This document shows, in pieces, positions 1 through 5,585 of a stretch of DNA of 6,184 nt. Numbering within the stretch: the stretch's first letter is position 1; every line of letters begins with the position of its first letter. This DNA comes from Patescibacteria group bacterium (GTDB lineage Bacteria > Patescibacteriota > Microgenomatia > UM-FILTER-40-11): NCBI GenBank assembly GCA_023473205.1, contig JAMCYY010000017.1, forward strand, positions 1 to 6,184, given 5' to 3'. The position numbers were made by a program, and so were the translations under genes. A model generated the notes under the pieces. That model did no database searches. It was not told the DNA's origin and worked only from the letters and a program-made list of their open reading frames with translations.

Positions 1-327
1 TTGTGAGAGGTGGAAAGTGGGCTTGCCCTGAGCAGAGTCGAAGGGTCGGGGGTGAGTTGTGGGGGTGAGAACTTTCTGTATCAAAAGATTGGCAATTAAG
101 CCAATAACCATTACTAGTAAAATGGTTTCGCGGTAAAAGGGAAGAATTTTAAGAGAGGCGAATAACCAAACCAAATAAGAAGAAACCATAATCCCTAAAA
201 CTTTGGCAAAAAGATAACCTTTGTCAAAAAATCTAGCAAAGATTTTTTTGGTTAAAGGTAAAAAGGCAAGTCCGGTAATTAAAATAGTTAACCACCAAAT
301 AAAAATTTGTCCCAAGTCAGAAAGCAT
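1..327 (-). CDS. DUF2298 (Chlor_Arch_YYY)-like polytopic membrane protein, N-terminal part, runs off left edge
   Basis: The reading frame opens at an ATG (327-325) and stays open for 109 codons to the window edge, so the C-terminal part is missing. The product begins MLSDLGQIFIWWLTILITG and has three hydrophobic segments at about residues 9-25, 38-60 and 65-86. The pattern WWL...G..FLPLTKK.F....DKGY.FAK.LG....SYLVWL.ASL.ILPF is what I recall for the start of DUF2298 proteins, large multi-pass membrane proteins thought to be GT-C-like glycosyltransferases; their reaction is not established. After the third segment (from about residue 87) the sequence becomes proline- and threonine-rich and includes PFDSAQGKP, the translation of an embedded repeat. 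An ATG five bases upstream is out of frame and closes quickly, which supports the start at 327. No Shine-Dalgarno is visible; a promoter places the likely transcript start at or next to the ATG. Family call is from memory of the pattern, fairly confident. Confidence 0.75.
   Translation of the reverse strand, partial: MLSDLGQIFIWWLTILITGLAFLPLTKKIFARFFDKGYLFAKVLGIMVSSYLVWLFASLKILPFYRETILLVMVIGLIANLLIQKVLTPTTHPRPFDSAQGKPTFHLSQ
22..47. repeat. REP-like interspersed repeat inside a coding region (PFDSAQGKP type)
   Basis: The core CCCTGAGCAGAGTCGAAGGG is an imperfect inverted repeat with CCCT/AGGG ends. On the minus strand it reads CCCTTCGAC-TCT-GCTCAGGG, a short interspersed repeat I recognise from many environmental bacterial genomes, including CPR assemblies. 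Here it lies in frame within the DUF2298-like gene and encodes PFDSAQGKP. It sits just after the third predicted membrane segment, in a stretch much richer in G and C than the surrounding gene. No second copy lies in this window, so repeat status rests on recognition. Confidence 0.6.
48..69. repeat. Short G-rich direct repeat (9 bases, 13-base period)
   Basis: GGGGGTGAG occurs at 48-56 and again at 61-69, separated by TTGT. It directly abuts the REP-like repeat and is in the same minus-strand reading frame, encoding part of the LTPTTHPRP stretch. The repeat and the interspersed element together form a low-complexity insert between about 20 and 70, unlike the AT-rich coding DNA that follows. 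Confidence 0.55.
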
Positions 328-333
328 ATCATT

Positions 334-362
334 ATTGTAACGGCAGATTGCCTAAAATTCAA
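334..362 (-). promoter_or_regulatory. Sigma70-type promoter for the DUF2298-like gene, apparently leaderless
   Basis: On the minus strand TTGAAT (362-357) is followed after exactly 17 bases by TACAAT (339-334), a good match to bacterial -35 and -10 boxes with ideal spacing. The -10 box ends only six bases before the ATG at 327, so a start about seven bases downstream of it would fall on the initiating A. That implies a leaderless mRNA, in keeping with the absence of a Shine-Dalgarno. Box positions are seen; use as a promoter is inferred. Confidence 0.5.
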
Positions 363-376
363 TTTGCTGATATCCT

Positions 377-382
377 TATGAT
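377..382 (+). promoter_or_regulatory. Possible -10 box (TATGAT) for the three-gene operon
   Basis: TATGAT matches the -10 consensus at five of six positions and lies 30 bases upstream of the ATG at 413, which would give a leader of about 24 bases. No convincing -35 box lies 16-18 bases upstream, and the leader has no Shine-Dalgarno. The region 328-412 must hold a promoter for this strand because the upstream gene diverges, but the exact site is uncertain. Confidence 0.3.
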
Positions 383-412
383 AAGAAAATTCGCATTTTG
401 CATTAATTTTAT

Positions 413-964
413 ATGACGAAAAAAACCAGGATTGCTTTTGACCTTGACGGGGTTGTTATTGATAAGCCACCTTTAGTGCCCAAACAGTTAATTGAATTTT
501 TTTTCCGCGGCTGCCATCCGAAAAAAGAACTGCATTATCGTTTTCCCCAGCTGAAGCTTGAGCAGGTGGTACGTAAAATCTCTCATTTTTACCTTTTCCG
601 TCCAGAGATTAAGGGAAACATTAAGTTTATTAAAGGGCTGGGACAAAACAATTATGAACTTTTTATTGTTTCTGGCCGATATTCCTTCTTACAAAAAGAA
701 ACTGAAAACTGGTTAAAAAAAAGAGAAATGAGAAATGTATTTAAGGAGATCTTTCTTAATTTTAATAACGAACAACCTCATTTATACAAGGAGAAAATTT
801 TGATAAAACTGCAGCCTGACATTTTTGTAGATGATGATCCGGAAATTGCTGGCTATTTAGCAGATAAGCTTTCAAAAACAAAAGTCTATTGTTTTTCCAA
901 AAAAATAAGAGGTTGTTGCCAAAAAGCAGAAGAAATAACCTGCCTTTCCCAGATTTTAAAATGA
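413..964 (+). CDS. HAD-superfamily hydrolase (small phosphatase/nucleotidase-like)
   Basis: The 183-residue soluble protein shows the four HAD signatures in order. Motif I is FDLDG at residues 9-13 (nucleophile D10, acid/base D12). Motif II is IVSGR at 85-89 (S87). The motif III lysine is K126 or K128. Motif IV is FVDDDPE at 138-144 (D140, D141 binding Mg2+). Such enzymes hydrolyse phosphate esters through a phospho-aspartate in the cytoplasm. About 70 residues, mostly helical in character, lie between motifs I and II and fit a C1-type cap, as in small 5'-nucleotidase-like HADs; the substrate cannot be read from sequence. It is first in a three-gene operon, and its TGA overlaps the next gene's start by four bases (ATGA), so translation is probably coupled. 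The context suggests a sugar phosphate, nucleotide or lipid-linked phosphate substrate in glycan metabolism, which is inference. The start was chosen because FDLDG normally lies within about ten residues of the N-terminus. Confidence 0.85.
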   Translation: MTKKTRIAFDLDGVVIDKPPLVPKQLIEFFFRGCHPKKELHYRFPQLKLEQVVRKISHFYLFRPEIKGNIKFIKGLGQNNYELFIVSGRYSFLQKETENWLKKREMRNVFKEIFLNFNNEQPHLYKEKILIKLQPDIFVDDDPEIAGYLADKLSKTKVYCFSKKIRGCCQKAEEITCLSQILK

Positions 965-2094
965 AAATTATAATTGGTATCACCTATTATTATCCAAATA
1001 TTAGTGGAGTAACAATTTACGCTAAGCGATTAGCTGAGGGCTTGGTTAAACATGGTCATCAAGTGGTGGTTTTAACTTCCTGGCATGACAAATCTTTACC
1101 TCAAAAAGAAGAAATAAACGGTGTTTGGGTGATTAGAAGTTTGGTCCTTTTCAAGATTGGCAAGGGAGTAATTATGCCGTTTTTACCTTTTCAATTAATT
1201 GCCCTTGCTAAAAATTGTCAGGTAATTAATTGCCATCTTCCCCAGTTCGAGTCTTTTATCTTTGCCGTTTTAGGAAAAATTTTAGGAAAGAAAGTGATTT
1301 TAACCCACCATACTGATCTTTCCGGCTGGAAAGGGCTTTTTAATCGTCTTTCGGAAATATCAGTTTGGTCAGGACAACTAGTGGCTGCGGCTTTCGCTGA
1401 TAAAATTGTTCCTTACACTAAGGATTATGCCGAGCATTCGTGGTATCTAAAAATGTTTCGTTCAAAAGTTGAATGTATTTTGCCGCCAATTATTACTGGT
1501 AAGCCTGACATACTTCTTGAAAAAAAATGGAGAAAAGAAATTGGAGATTGTCAATATTTTATTGGTTTTGCCGGAAGAATTGCTAAGCAAAAAGGAATTC
1601 CTTATTTACTAAGGGCGATTCCTTTTTTGGAAAAAAAGTTAAACACTTCTTTTAAAATTATTTTTGCGGGACCATATAAAGGAGTAATCGGCGAGAGTTA
1701 TTATGAGGAGATTTCTGCTTTACTTAAAAAGTATCAAGATCGTTTACATTTTTTGGGTGATATTTCCGAGGAAAAGATGGCCTCTTTTTACTCACTTTGT
1801 GACGTTTTGGTTTTACCTAGCGATGATCGGTTAGAGTCTTTTGGCTTAGTACAAATAGAGGCAATGTTAAACAATTGCCCGGTAGTTGCGACTGATTTAC
1901 CAGGCGCGAGAATGCCGGTAAAAATGACACAAATGGGGTTAATTGTTCCGGTAGGTGACGCTGAAGCGATTGCCGAGGCCGTTTTTACTATTTTGCGAAA
2001 TCGAAGCAAATTTGTTATTCTTAAAAGAAAAATTGAAGAAATTTTTAATTATCAAAAGACCATTAGCGCATACGAAAAACTTTTTTTAGATTGA
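961..2094 (+). CDS. GT4-family glycosyltransferase (GT-B fold)
   Basis: This 377-residue retaining glycosyltransferase probably moves a sugar from a nucleotide-activated donor to a membrane-lipid or glycan acceptor at the inner face of the membrane. The N-terminal Rossmann half opens MKIIIGITYYYPNISGVTIY and contains LTHHTD at 114-119. The C-terminal half holds FAGRIAKQKGI at 203-213, a typical GT4 donor-site strand and loop, and the E-x7-E motif ESFGLVQIE (E292 to E300), followed by AMLNNCPVVATDLPGA. No signal peptide or membrane segment is seen, and the length is normal for the family. The frame is open further upstream to an ATG at 889, but the start at 961 is preferred: it begins directly at the first beta strand, as usual for GT4 proteins, and gives a four-base ATGA overlap with the HAD gene. 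Donor and acceptor are unknown. The next gene follows after 17 bases. Confidence 0.93.
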   Translation: MKIIIGITYYYPNISGVTIYAKRLAEGLVKHGHQVVVLTSWHDKSLPQKEEINGVWVIRSLVLFKIGKGVIMPFLPFQLIALAKNCQVINCHLPQFESFIFAVLGKILGKKVILTHHTDLSGWKGLFNRLSEISVWSGQLVAAAFADKIVPYTKDYAEHSWYLKMFRSKVECILPPIITGKPDILLEKKWRKEIGDCQYFIGFAGRIAKQKGIPYLLRAIPFLEKKLNTSFKIIFAGPYKGVIGESYYEEISALLKKYQDRLHFLGDISEEKMASFYSLCDVLVLPSDDRLESFGLVQIEAMLNNCPVVATDLPGARMPVKMTQMGLIVPVGDAEAIAEAVFTILRNRSKFVILKRKIEEIFNYQKTISAYEKLFLD

Positions 2095-2100
2095 AAGTCT

Positions 2101-2104
2101 AGGA
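2101..2104 (+). promoter_or_regulatory. Shine-Dalgarno-like AGGA for the radical SAM gene
   Basis: AGGA lies seven bases before the ATG at 2112, in the 17-base gap after the glycosyltransferase stop. It is the only clear ribosome-binding site I see at a gene start in this window and supports the start at 2112. Confidence 0.5.
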
Positions 2105-2111
2105 TTTTAAA

Positions 2112-3815
2112 ATGAATATTCTTTTAATTTGGCCTCCTGATATTTATGGTAAATATGGCCGTCTGGGAACTCCTTGGCTACCGATTGGTTTAGGAACAAT
2201 TGCTTCATATTTACGAGAAAAAAAACCAAATCTTAATATTCGAATTCTTTGTGTAACTTTGGAGAAATTAGATTTTGACCACGTCGTTAGTGTTGTTCGT
2301 TCAGAACCTTGGGATGTTATTGGCCTTTCTTATATTACAGTTCAAGCTCCTTATGCTTTTACTCTCTCAAAAATTATTAAAAAACATTCAAAAGCTTTGT
2401 TGATCCATGGAGGAGTTCATCCAACAACAAGGTGCGAGGAAGCAGTGGATTTTTGCGATCTTTGTGTTTTGCATGAGGGAGAGGAAACCTTTTTGGAGAT
2501 TATTAACTCTTTAGAAAAAAACAATTTAAAGCTCGAGAGGATTAAAGGGATTGCTTATAAAAAAGACCAGAAGGTTATCAGAAATCCACAAAGAGAGCTT
2601 ATTAAAAATTTGGATAAAATTCCTTTTCCTGCTTATGATCTTATGCCTATGGGTAAGTATGAAGGCAGGATGCATGTTACTAACGAGCCTTCGATTGATA
2701 TTATGGAATCTCGAGGTTGTCCTTATAATTGTTCTTTCTGTGTATCTCCCAATTTATGGCAGAGGAAAGTAAGATGGCATTCTCCTTTATATCTTATTAA
2801 CTACATGAAGTTTATTGGAGAAAAATATGAAATTAATAACTTTCACTTTCATGGCGATAACTTTCTTTTACTTCCAGATTGGGTTGAAGAATTGTGTTTA
2901 TTGATAAAAAAAGAAAAATTAAAAGTTAAGTGGTGTGCTTTAACCCGGGCGCAGCATGTTAATAAGTATAAAAACCTTTTACCCATGATGAAAGAAGCTG
3001 GATGCATTGGGATAGAGATTGGCATTGATAGTGCGGAAACAAAAGCGTTAATGGCGATTAATAAAAATCAAGAGACTTCAGAAGTGATTGAGGCTTTTAA
3101 AAACCAGCAAGCAGCCGGGATGACTCCGCTTTTTACTCTAATGGGTTTTAATCCCATGGAAAGCATTTACGGATATTATCAACAACAAAGAACAGTTTTC
3201 AAAGAAGTCCTTGGTTATAACTTTATTCATCCCGGACAAACTTCAACTCCTTATCCGGGAACTGCCTATTGGGAAGAAAAGGAAAAATTTGGGATGGTTT
3301 TGGCTAAAAACTGGGAAGAATTTGATCATAAGTTAATTCCATTTCTTCCTTTTTCCTTACTTCAAGGTAAACCTAAAAAAGTTTTAAAAACATTGAGATT
3401 AAATGACTTTTTTATTATTTTGGGTACTTACTTTACTTATAGAGTTGATCTTTTTCCTAAAAAGATTTTTACCTTAGAAAATTTAAGTAAAGCACTAGGA
3501 TACTGGAAAAAATTATCTAAATATTATTCACTTTGCAATGGTGATTATACTGTAGAAGAGATTGGTCGATATCTTTCTCAACAAGAAATTATGAGGGAGG
3601 AAGAATCTTTGCGTTTTACCGGTTTTACCACTTTAATGTGTGCAAAGATGGGTATTATTAAAGATATGGCTTCAGCGGAAATGAAAAATTTGGAAGTAAA
3701 ACCTTTATTTAGCAACCTCCAAGAACAAATAAAATCCATTTGGCAATATTTTTCGTTAGGAGCTTCTTTTCATTTTTTAGGCAAAAAAGAGAAGACTAAG
3801 GCTACCTGGCAATAA
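2112..3815 (+). CDS. Cobalamin-binding-domain radical SAM enzyme (class B methyltransferase-like)
   Basis: The 567-residue protein has the architecture of B12-dependent radical SAM enzymes. Residues 1 to about 160 form a B12-binding-like Rossmann domain, with GTPWLPIGLGTIASYL (19-34), DVIGLSY (68-74), HGGVHPT (99-105) and HEGEET (121-126). The usual DxHxxG cobalamin-ligand motif is not apparent, which is common in this class. The radical SAM core starts at about 197 with CPYNCSFC (C203, C207, C210), which binds the 4Fe-4S cluster, and runs to about TPYPGT (379-384). A C-terminal region of about 170 residues (400-567) resembles nothing I can name. The family includes enzymes that methylate unactivated carbons (HpnP) or perform ring closures (BchE), but the substrate here is unknown. 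As third gene of the operon, after a HAD hydrolase and a GT4, it may modify a lipid or sugar; this is inference. The 3' end overlaps the opposite-strand gene by 14 bases. Confidence 0.9.
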   Translation: MNILLIWPPDIYGKYGRLGTPWLPIGLGTIASYLREKKPNLNIRILCVTLEKLDFDHVVSVVRSEPWDVIGLSYITVQAPYAFTLSKIIKKHSKALLIHGGVHPTTRCEEAVDFCDLCVLHEGEETFLEIINSLEKNNLKLERIKGIAYKKDQKVIRNPQRELIKNLDKIPFPAYDLMPMGKYEGRMHVTNEPSIDIMESRGCPYNCSFCVSPNLWQRKVRWHSPLYLINYMKFIGEKYEINNFHFHGDNFLLLPDWVEELCLLIKKEKLKVKWCALTRAQHVNKYKNLLPMMKEAGCIGIEIGIDSAETKALMAINKNQETSEVIEAFKNQQAAGMTPLFTLMGFNPMESIYGYYQQQRTVFKEVLGYNFIHPGQTSTPYPGTAYWEEKEKFGMVLAKNWEEFDHKLIPFLPFSLLQGKPKKVLKTLRLNDFFIILGTYFTYRVDLFPKKIFTLENLSKALGYWKKLSKYYSLCNGDYTVEEIGRYLSQQEIMREEESLRFTGFTTLMCAKMGIIKDMASAEMKNLEVKPLFSNLQEQIKSIWQYFSLGASFHFLGKKEKTKATWQ

Positions 3816-5562
3816 TTTTATTTTTTTTAAAAATTGTCACTTTAGGATGGTCGTAAACCGTAAAAGATTCATCGGCCTGATCATCATTAAAGCAAAACCA
3901 AGCTCTACCCAGAGGAGGGAAACAAGGACGGGAAGTAAACTCAGCAATCTTTTGAAAGTTACTGATACCATTAAAAAGAGACTGATAATACTTAATAGTT
4001 TGTGGATAATCTTGAGGCCTTTTCATGGTTGAACCATAAGCCCGGTTAGAAGTTAAAAAAATATAATCTACTTTTTCTAATTTTTGGTTGATTTTTAACC
4101 ATTTTTCCGGAGTATCCGGGTCATACATAAAAACCGTTTCTTTTTTATAATTATTTAAAGAATAATTTGGTAAAGAAAGCGGTAAGCCATCATCCCATTC
4201 TTCTTCAAGAGCAGTTACTCCGCCAGGAATATTTTCATAAATCCATTTAGAAGCACTTACACGGGTAGTTGGGTGAGTGTAGATAGACAAAAAAGAAACA
4301 GGGTAAATAATAAGAGCAATTAGAAATAGGCCCTTACAAAGCAAACAATTAACTAGTAAATATGAGTAAGAAAATTTTTTCTTTAAAAAATTATGGGCTT
4401 TAATTAAGAAATTGGCTGAGACAAGGGCAAGAAAAGGATAAGTTGGGAGGAAGTAACGCATGTTCTTAGCAAATTGCGATCCTTGGTAAGCGAAAAGTCC
4501 AAAAATCCAAAGCACGATTAATAAATCGTTAATCGTCATTGATGAATCGTTGGCTTTTCTTTTTGTAAGACAGCAAGTTATTAAGATAACCAGATAAACA
4601 ATGGAACTCAGAACAATTGTTCCCAATGGTAATCCTAGTCCCCATAAGACTAAATTTTTTAGAGGAAAAATAATTGGTTTGGTTGATTTCCACTGAATTG
4701 CCGGTGGGAAGAAAGAATCGGGGTTGTCGTAAGACCTTTGTTCTTTAAGATTATTAATAAAATGTGGGTTAATCTTGGGGTTAATCCAACTTATTGAGGC
4801 AAAAGCCGATGGTTGACTAAAACGGAAAGTTAGATAAGCACTAATAATGATTAGAAAAGAAGAAAAAATAAAAAAGATGAGATTTTTTTGTTTTACTTGG
4901 AAGTACAAAAAACCTAATGCAAGAATCGGAGCAAAAAGTATTGTTGAAATTTTGCTCGCTAAAGCTAAAGCAAAAGAACAGCCTAGACTAAAGATAATAA
5001 TTAGCGATTTCTTTTTTGTCATTGAAGAATTGTTAATCAAAATAACTAAGAGATAAAAAGAAAGGACAATAAAAAAATTCAAAAAAGTATCTACAGCAAA
5101 GAAGTGGGAAAGTTGGATGGGAAGAACCATGATTGAATATAAAAATGCCGAGAGTAAGCCAACCTTTTCTGACCAGATTTTCTGGCCGATTTTAAAAATA
5201 AGGAAGATCACCCCAAGGTCGAAAATCGCGGAAAGCATTCTTCCGACAAAGTGGATATTACCATAATCAATATTTTTGGAAATTTCTCCGATAATTCTCG
5301 TTAGAGTTAAAGGAAAAGTACCATAAACAAAGTAATTGTACCCAAGATTGTAAGGATTTAAAGTTGATCTTTGGGGATCAAGATATTCTTTTAAATTTGG
5401 CGGAATCTTAACCGCAACAGCCACCATAGTTAAAAATCTTTCATCCGGATGAAGGTGTTGGTCTTGATCCCAATTAATTCCAAAGAAACGAAAGAAAGTA
5501 CCCAACAAAATAATTATGATTAAGAGGATGTAAACTTTCGTTTGTCGCTGTTTTATTTTCAT
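3802..5562 (-). CDS. GT39-like polytopic membrane glycosyltransferase (HLHPDERF type)
   Basis: The 586-residue integral membrane protein has an N-terminal membrane segment (about 10-27), then an outer-face loop with WDQDQHLHPDERFLTMV (31-47), where D40-E41 correspond to the acidic catalytic site of GT-C/PMT-type enzymes. This is followed by LNPYNLGYNYFVYGTFPL (68-85). About ten further hydrophobic segments cover roughly 108-428, and a soluble, probably extracytoplasmic domain covers about 430-586. Members are thought to transfer sugars from polyprenyl-phosphate carriers to proteins or envelope glycans outside the membrane. I recall this subfamily occurring beside DUF2298 genes in Chloroflexi and CPR bacteria. 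Two hydrophilic loops (around residues 178-185 and 338-346) hold near-identical NSSMT/NDSSMT stretches from a repeated 17-base sequence. The start ATG at 5562 has no Shine-Dalgarno and lies 23 bases from the divergent neighbour's start. The stop at 3802-3804 lies inside the radical SAM gene. Family confident; substrate unknown. Confidence 0.85.
   Translation of the reverse strand: MKIKQRQTKVYILLIIIILLGTFFRFFGINWDQDQHLHPDERFLTMVAVAVKIPPNLKEYLDPQRSTLNPYNLGYNYFVYGTFPLTLTRIIGEISKNIDYGNIHFVGRMLSAIFDLGVIFLIFKIGQKIWSEKVGLLSAFLYSIMVLPIQLSHFFAVDTFLNFFIVLSFYLLVILINNSSMTKKKSLIIIFSLGCSFALALASKISTILFAPILALGFLYFQVKQKNLIFFIFSSFLIIISAYLTFRFSQPSAFASISWINPKINPHFINNLKEQRSYDNPDSFFPPAIQWKSTKPIIFPLKNLVLWGLGLPLGTIVLSSIVYLVILITCCLTKRKANDSSMTINDLLIVLWIFGLFAYQGSQFAKNMRYFLPTYPFLALVSANFLIKAHNFLKKKFSYSYLLVNCLLCKGLFLIALIIYPVSFLSIYTHPTTRVSASKWIYENIPGGVTALEEEWDDGLPLSLPNYSLNNYKKETVFMYDPDTPEKWLKINQKLEKVDYIFLTSNRAYGSTMKRPQDYPQTIKYYQSLFNGISNFQKIAEFTSRPCFPPLGRAWFCFNDDQADESFTVYDHPKVTIFKKNKIIAR
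4515..4551. repeat. Intragenic repeat copy A (GTCATTGATGAATCGTT) with adjoining inverted repeat
   Basis: GTCATTGATGAATCGTT (4535-4551) matches 15 of 17 bases of a second copy at 5018-5034. Next to it CGATTAA (4515-4521) and TTAATCG (4529-4535) form a perfect 7-base inverted repeat, and AATCGT recurs several times. On the minus strand the segment encodes NDSSMTINDLL in a loop between membrane segments of the GT39-like protein. It looks like a small repeat insertion tolerated in a loop. Confidence 0.45.
5018..5034. repeat. Intragenic repeat copy B (GTCATTGAAGAATTGTT)
   Basis: This 17-base segment matches the copy at 4535-4551 except at two positions and has the same orientation and reading frame. 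It encodes NNSSMT at residues 177-182 of the GT39-like protein, again in a hydrophilic loop between two predicted membrane segments. GTTAATC follows this copy at its edge, whereas in copy A it precedes the unit, as expected if both derive from a longer tandem unit. Confidence 0.45.
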
Positions 5563-5568
5563 AAAAAG

Positions 5569-5574
5569 GGTATA
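5569..5574 (-). promoter_or_regulatory. Candidate -10 box (TATACC) for the minus-strand GT39-like gene
   Basis: On the minus strand TATACC ends six bases before the ATG at 5562, so transcription about seven bases downstream would start on the initiating A. A clear -35 box is not visible; the best-placed hexamer is TTCTTT (5597-5592). It shares the TATA at 5571-5574 with the opposite-strand candidate. Promoter use is inferred from position and lack of alternatives in a 23-base gap. Confidence 0.35.
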
Positions 5575-5576
5575 AA
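5571..5576 (+). promoter_or_regulatory. Candidate -10 box (TATAAA) for the rightmost gene
   Basis: TATAAA lies nine bases before the ATG at 5586, so the transcript would have a leader of about three bases or none. No convincing -35 is present at 16-18 bases (CTGTTT at 5548-5553 is the best-placed hexamer), and no Shine-Dalgarno can fit. It overlaps the opposite-strand -10 candidate. Confidence 0.4.
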
Positions 5577-5585
5577 ATTATTTAA

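Noticed and set aside
889..960. Upstream extension of the GT4 gene to an ATG at 889
   Set aside because: The extra 24 residues are basic and low in complexity, overlap the HAD gene in another frame, and precede a normal GT4 N-terminus. The ATG at 961 gives a standard four-base ATGA overlap.
762..983. Minus-strand open frame of 73 codons over the HAD/GT4 junction
   Set aside because: It lies wholly antisense to two well-supported genes, shows no family pattern and has no initiation signal; a shadow frame.
1788..2009. Minus-strand open frame of 73 codons inside the GT4 gene
   Set aside because: It is antisense to the conserved E-x7-E region, which explains why the frame stays open.
2551..2772. 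Plus-strand open frame of 73 codons inside the radical SAM gene
   Set aside because: It is an alternative frame of the region before and across the CxxxCxxC motif and has no recognisable content.
3813..3835. T-rich stretch after the radical SAM stop as an intrinsic terminator
   Set aside because: There is no GC-rich stem before the T-run; it is also the coding end (KNKIIAR) of the opposite-strand gene.
4515..4535. Perfect inverted repeat CGATTAA/TTAATCG as a terminator
   Set aside because: The stem is short and AT-rich, no T-run follows on either strand, and it lies in the middle of a gene.
3847..5056. Two short plus-strand open frames (3847-4032 and 4847-5056) inside the GT39-like gene
   Set aside because: Both are antisense to a well-supported membrane-protein gene and encode lysine-rich or low-complexity products, as expected from the reverse of Phe/Leu/Ile-rich codons.
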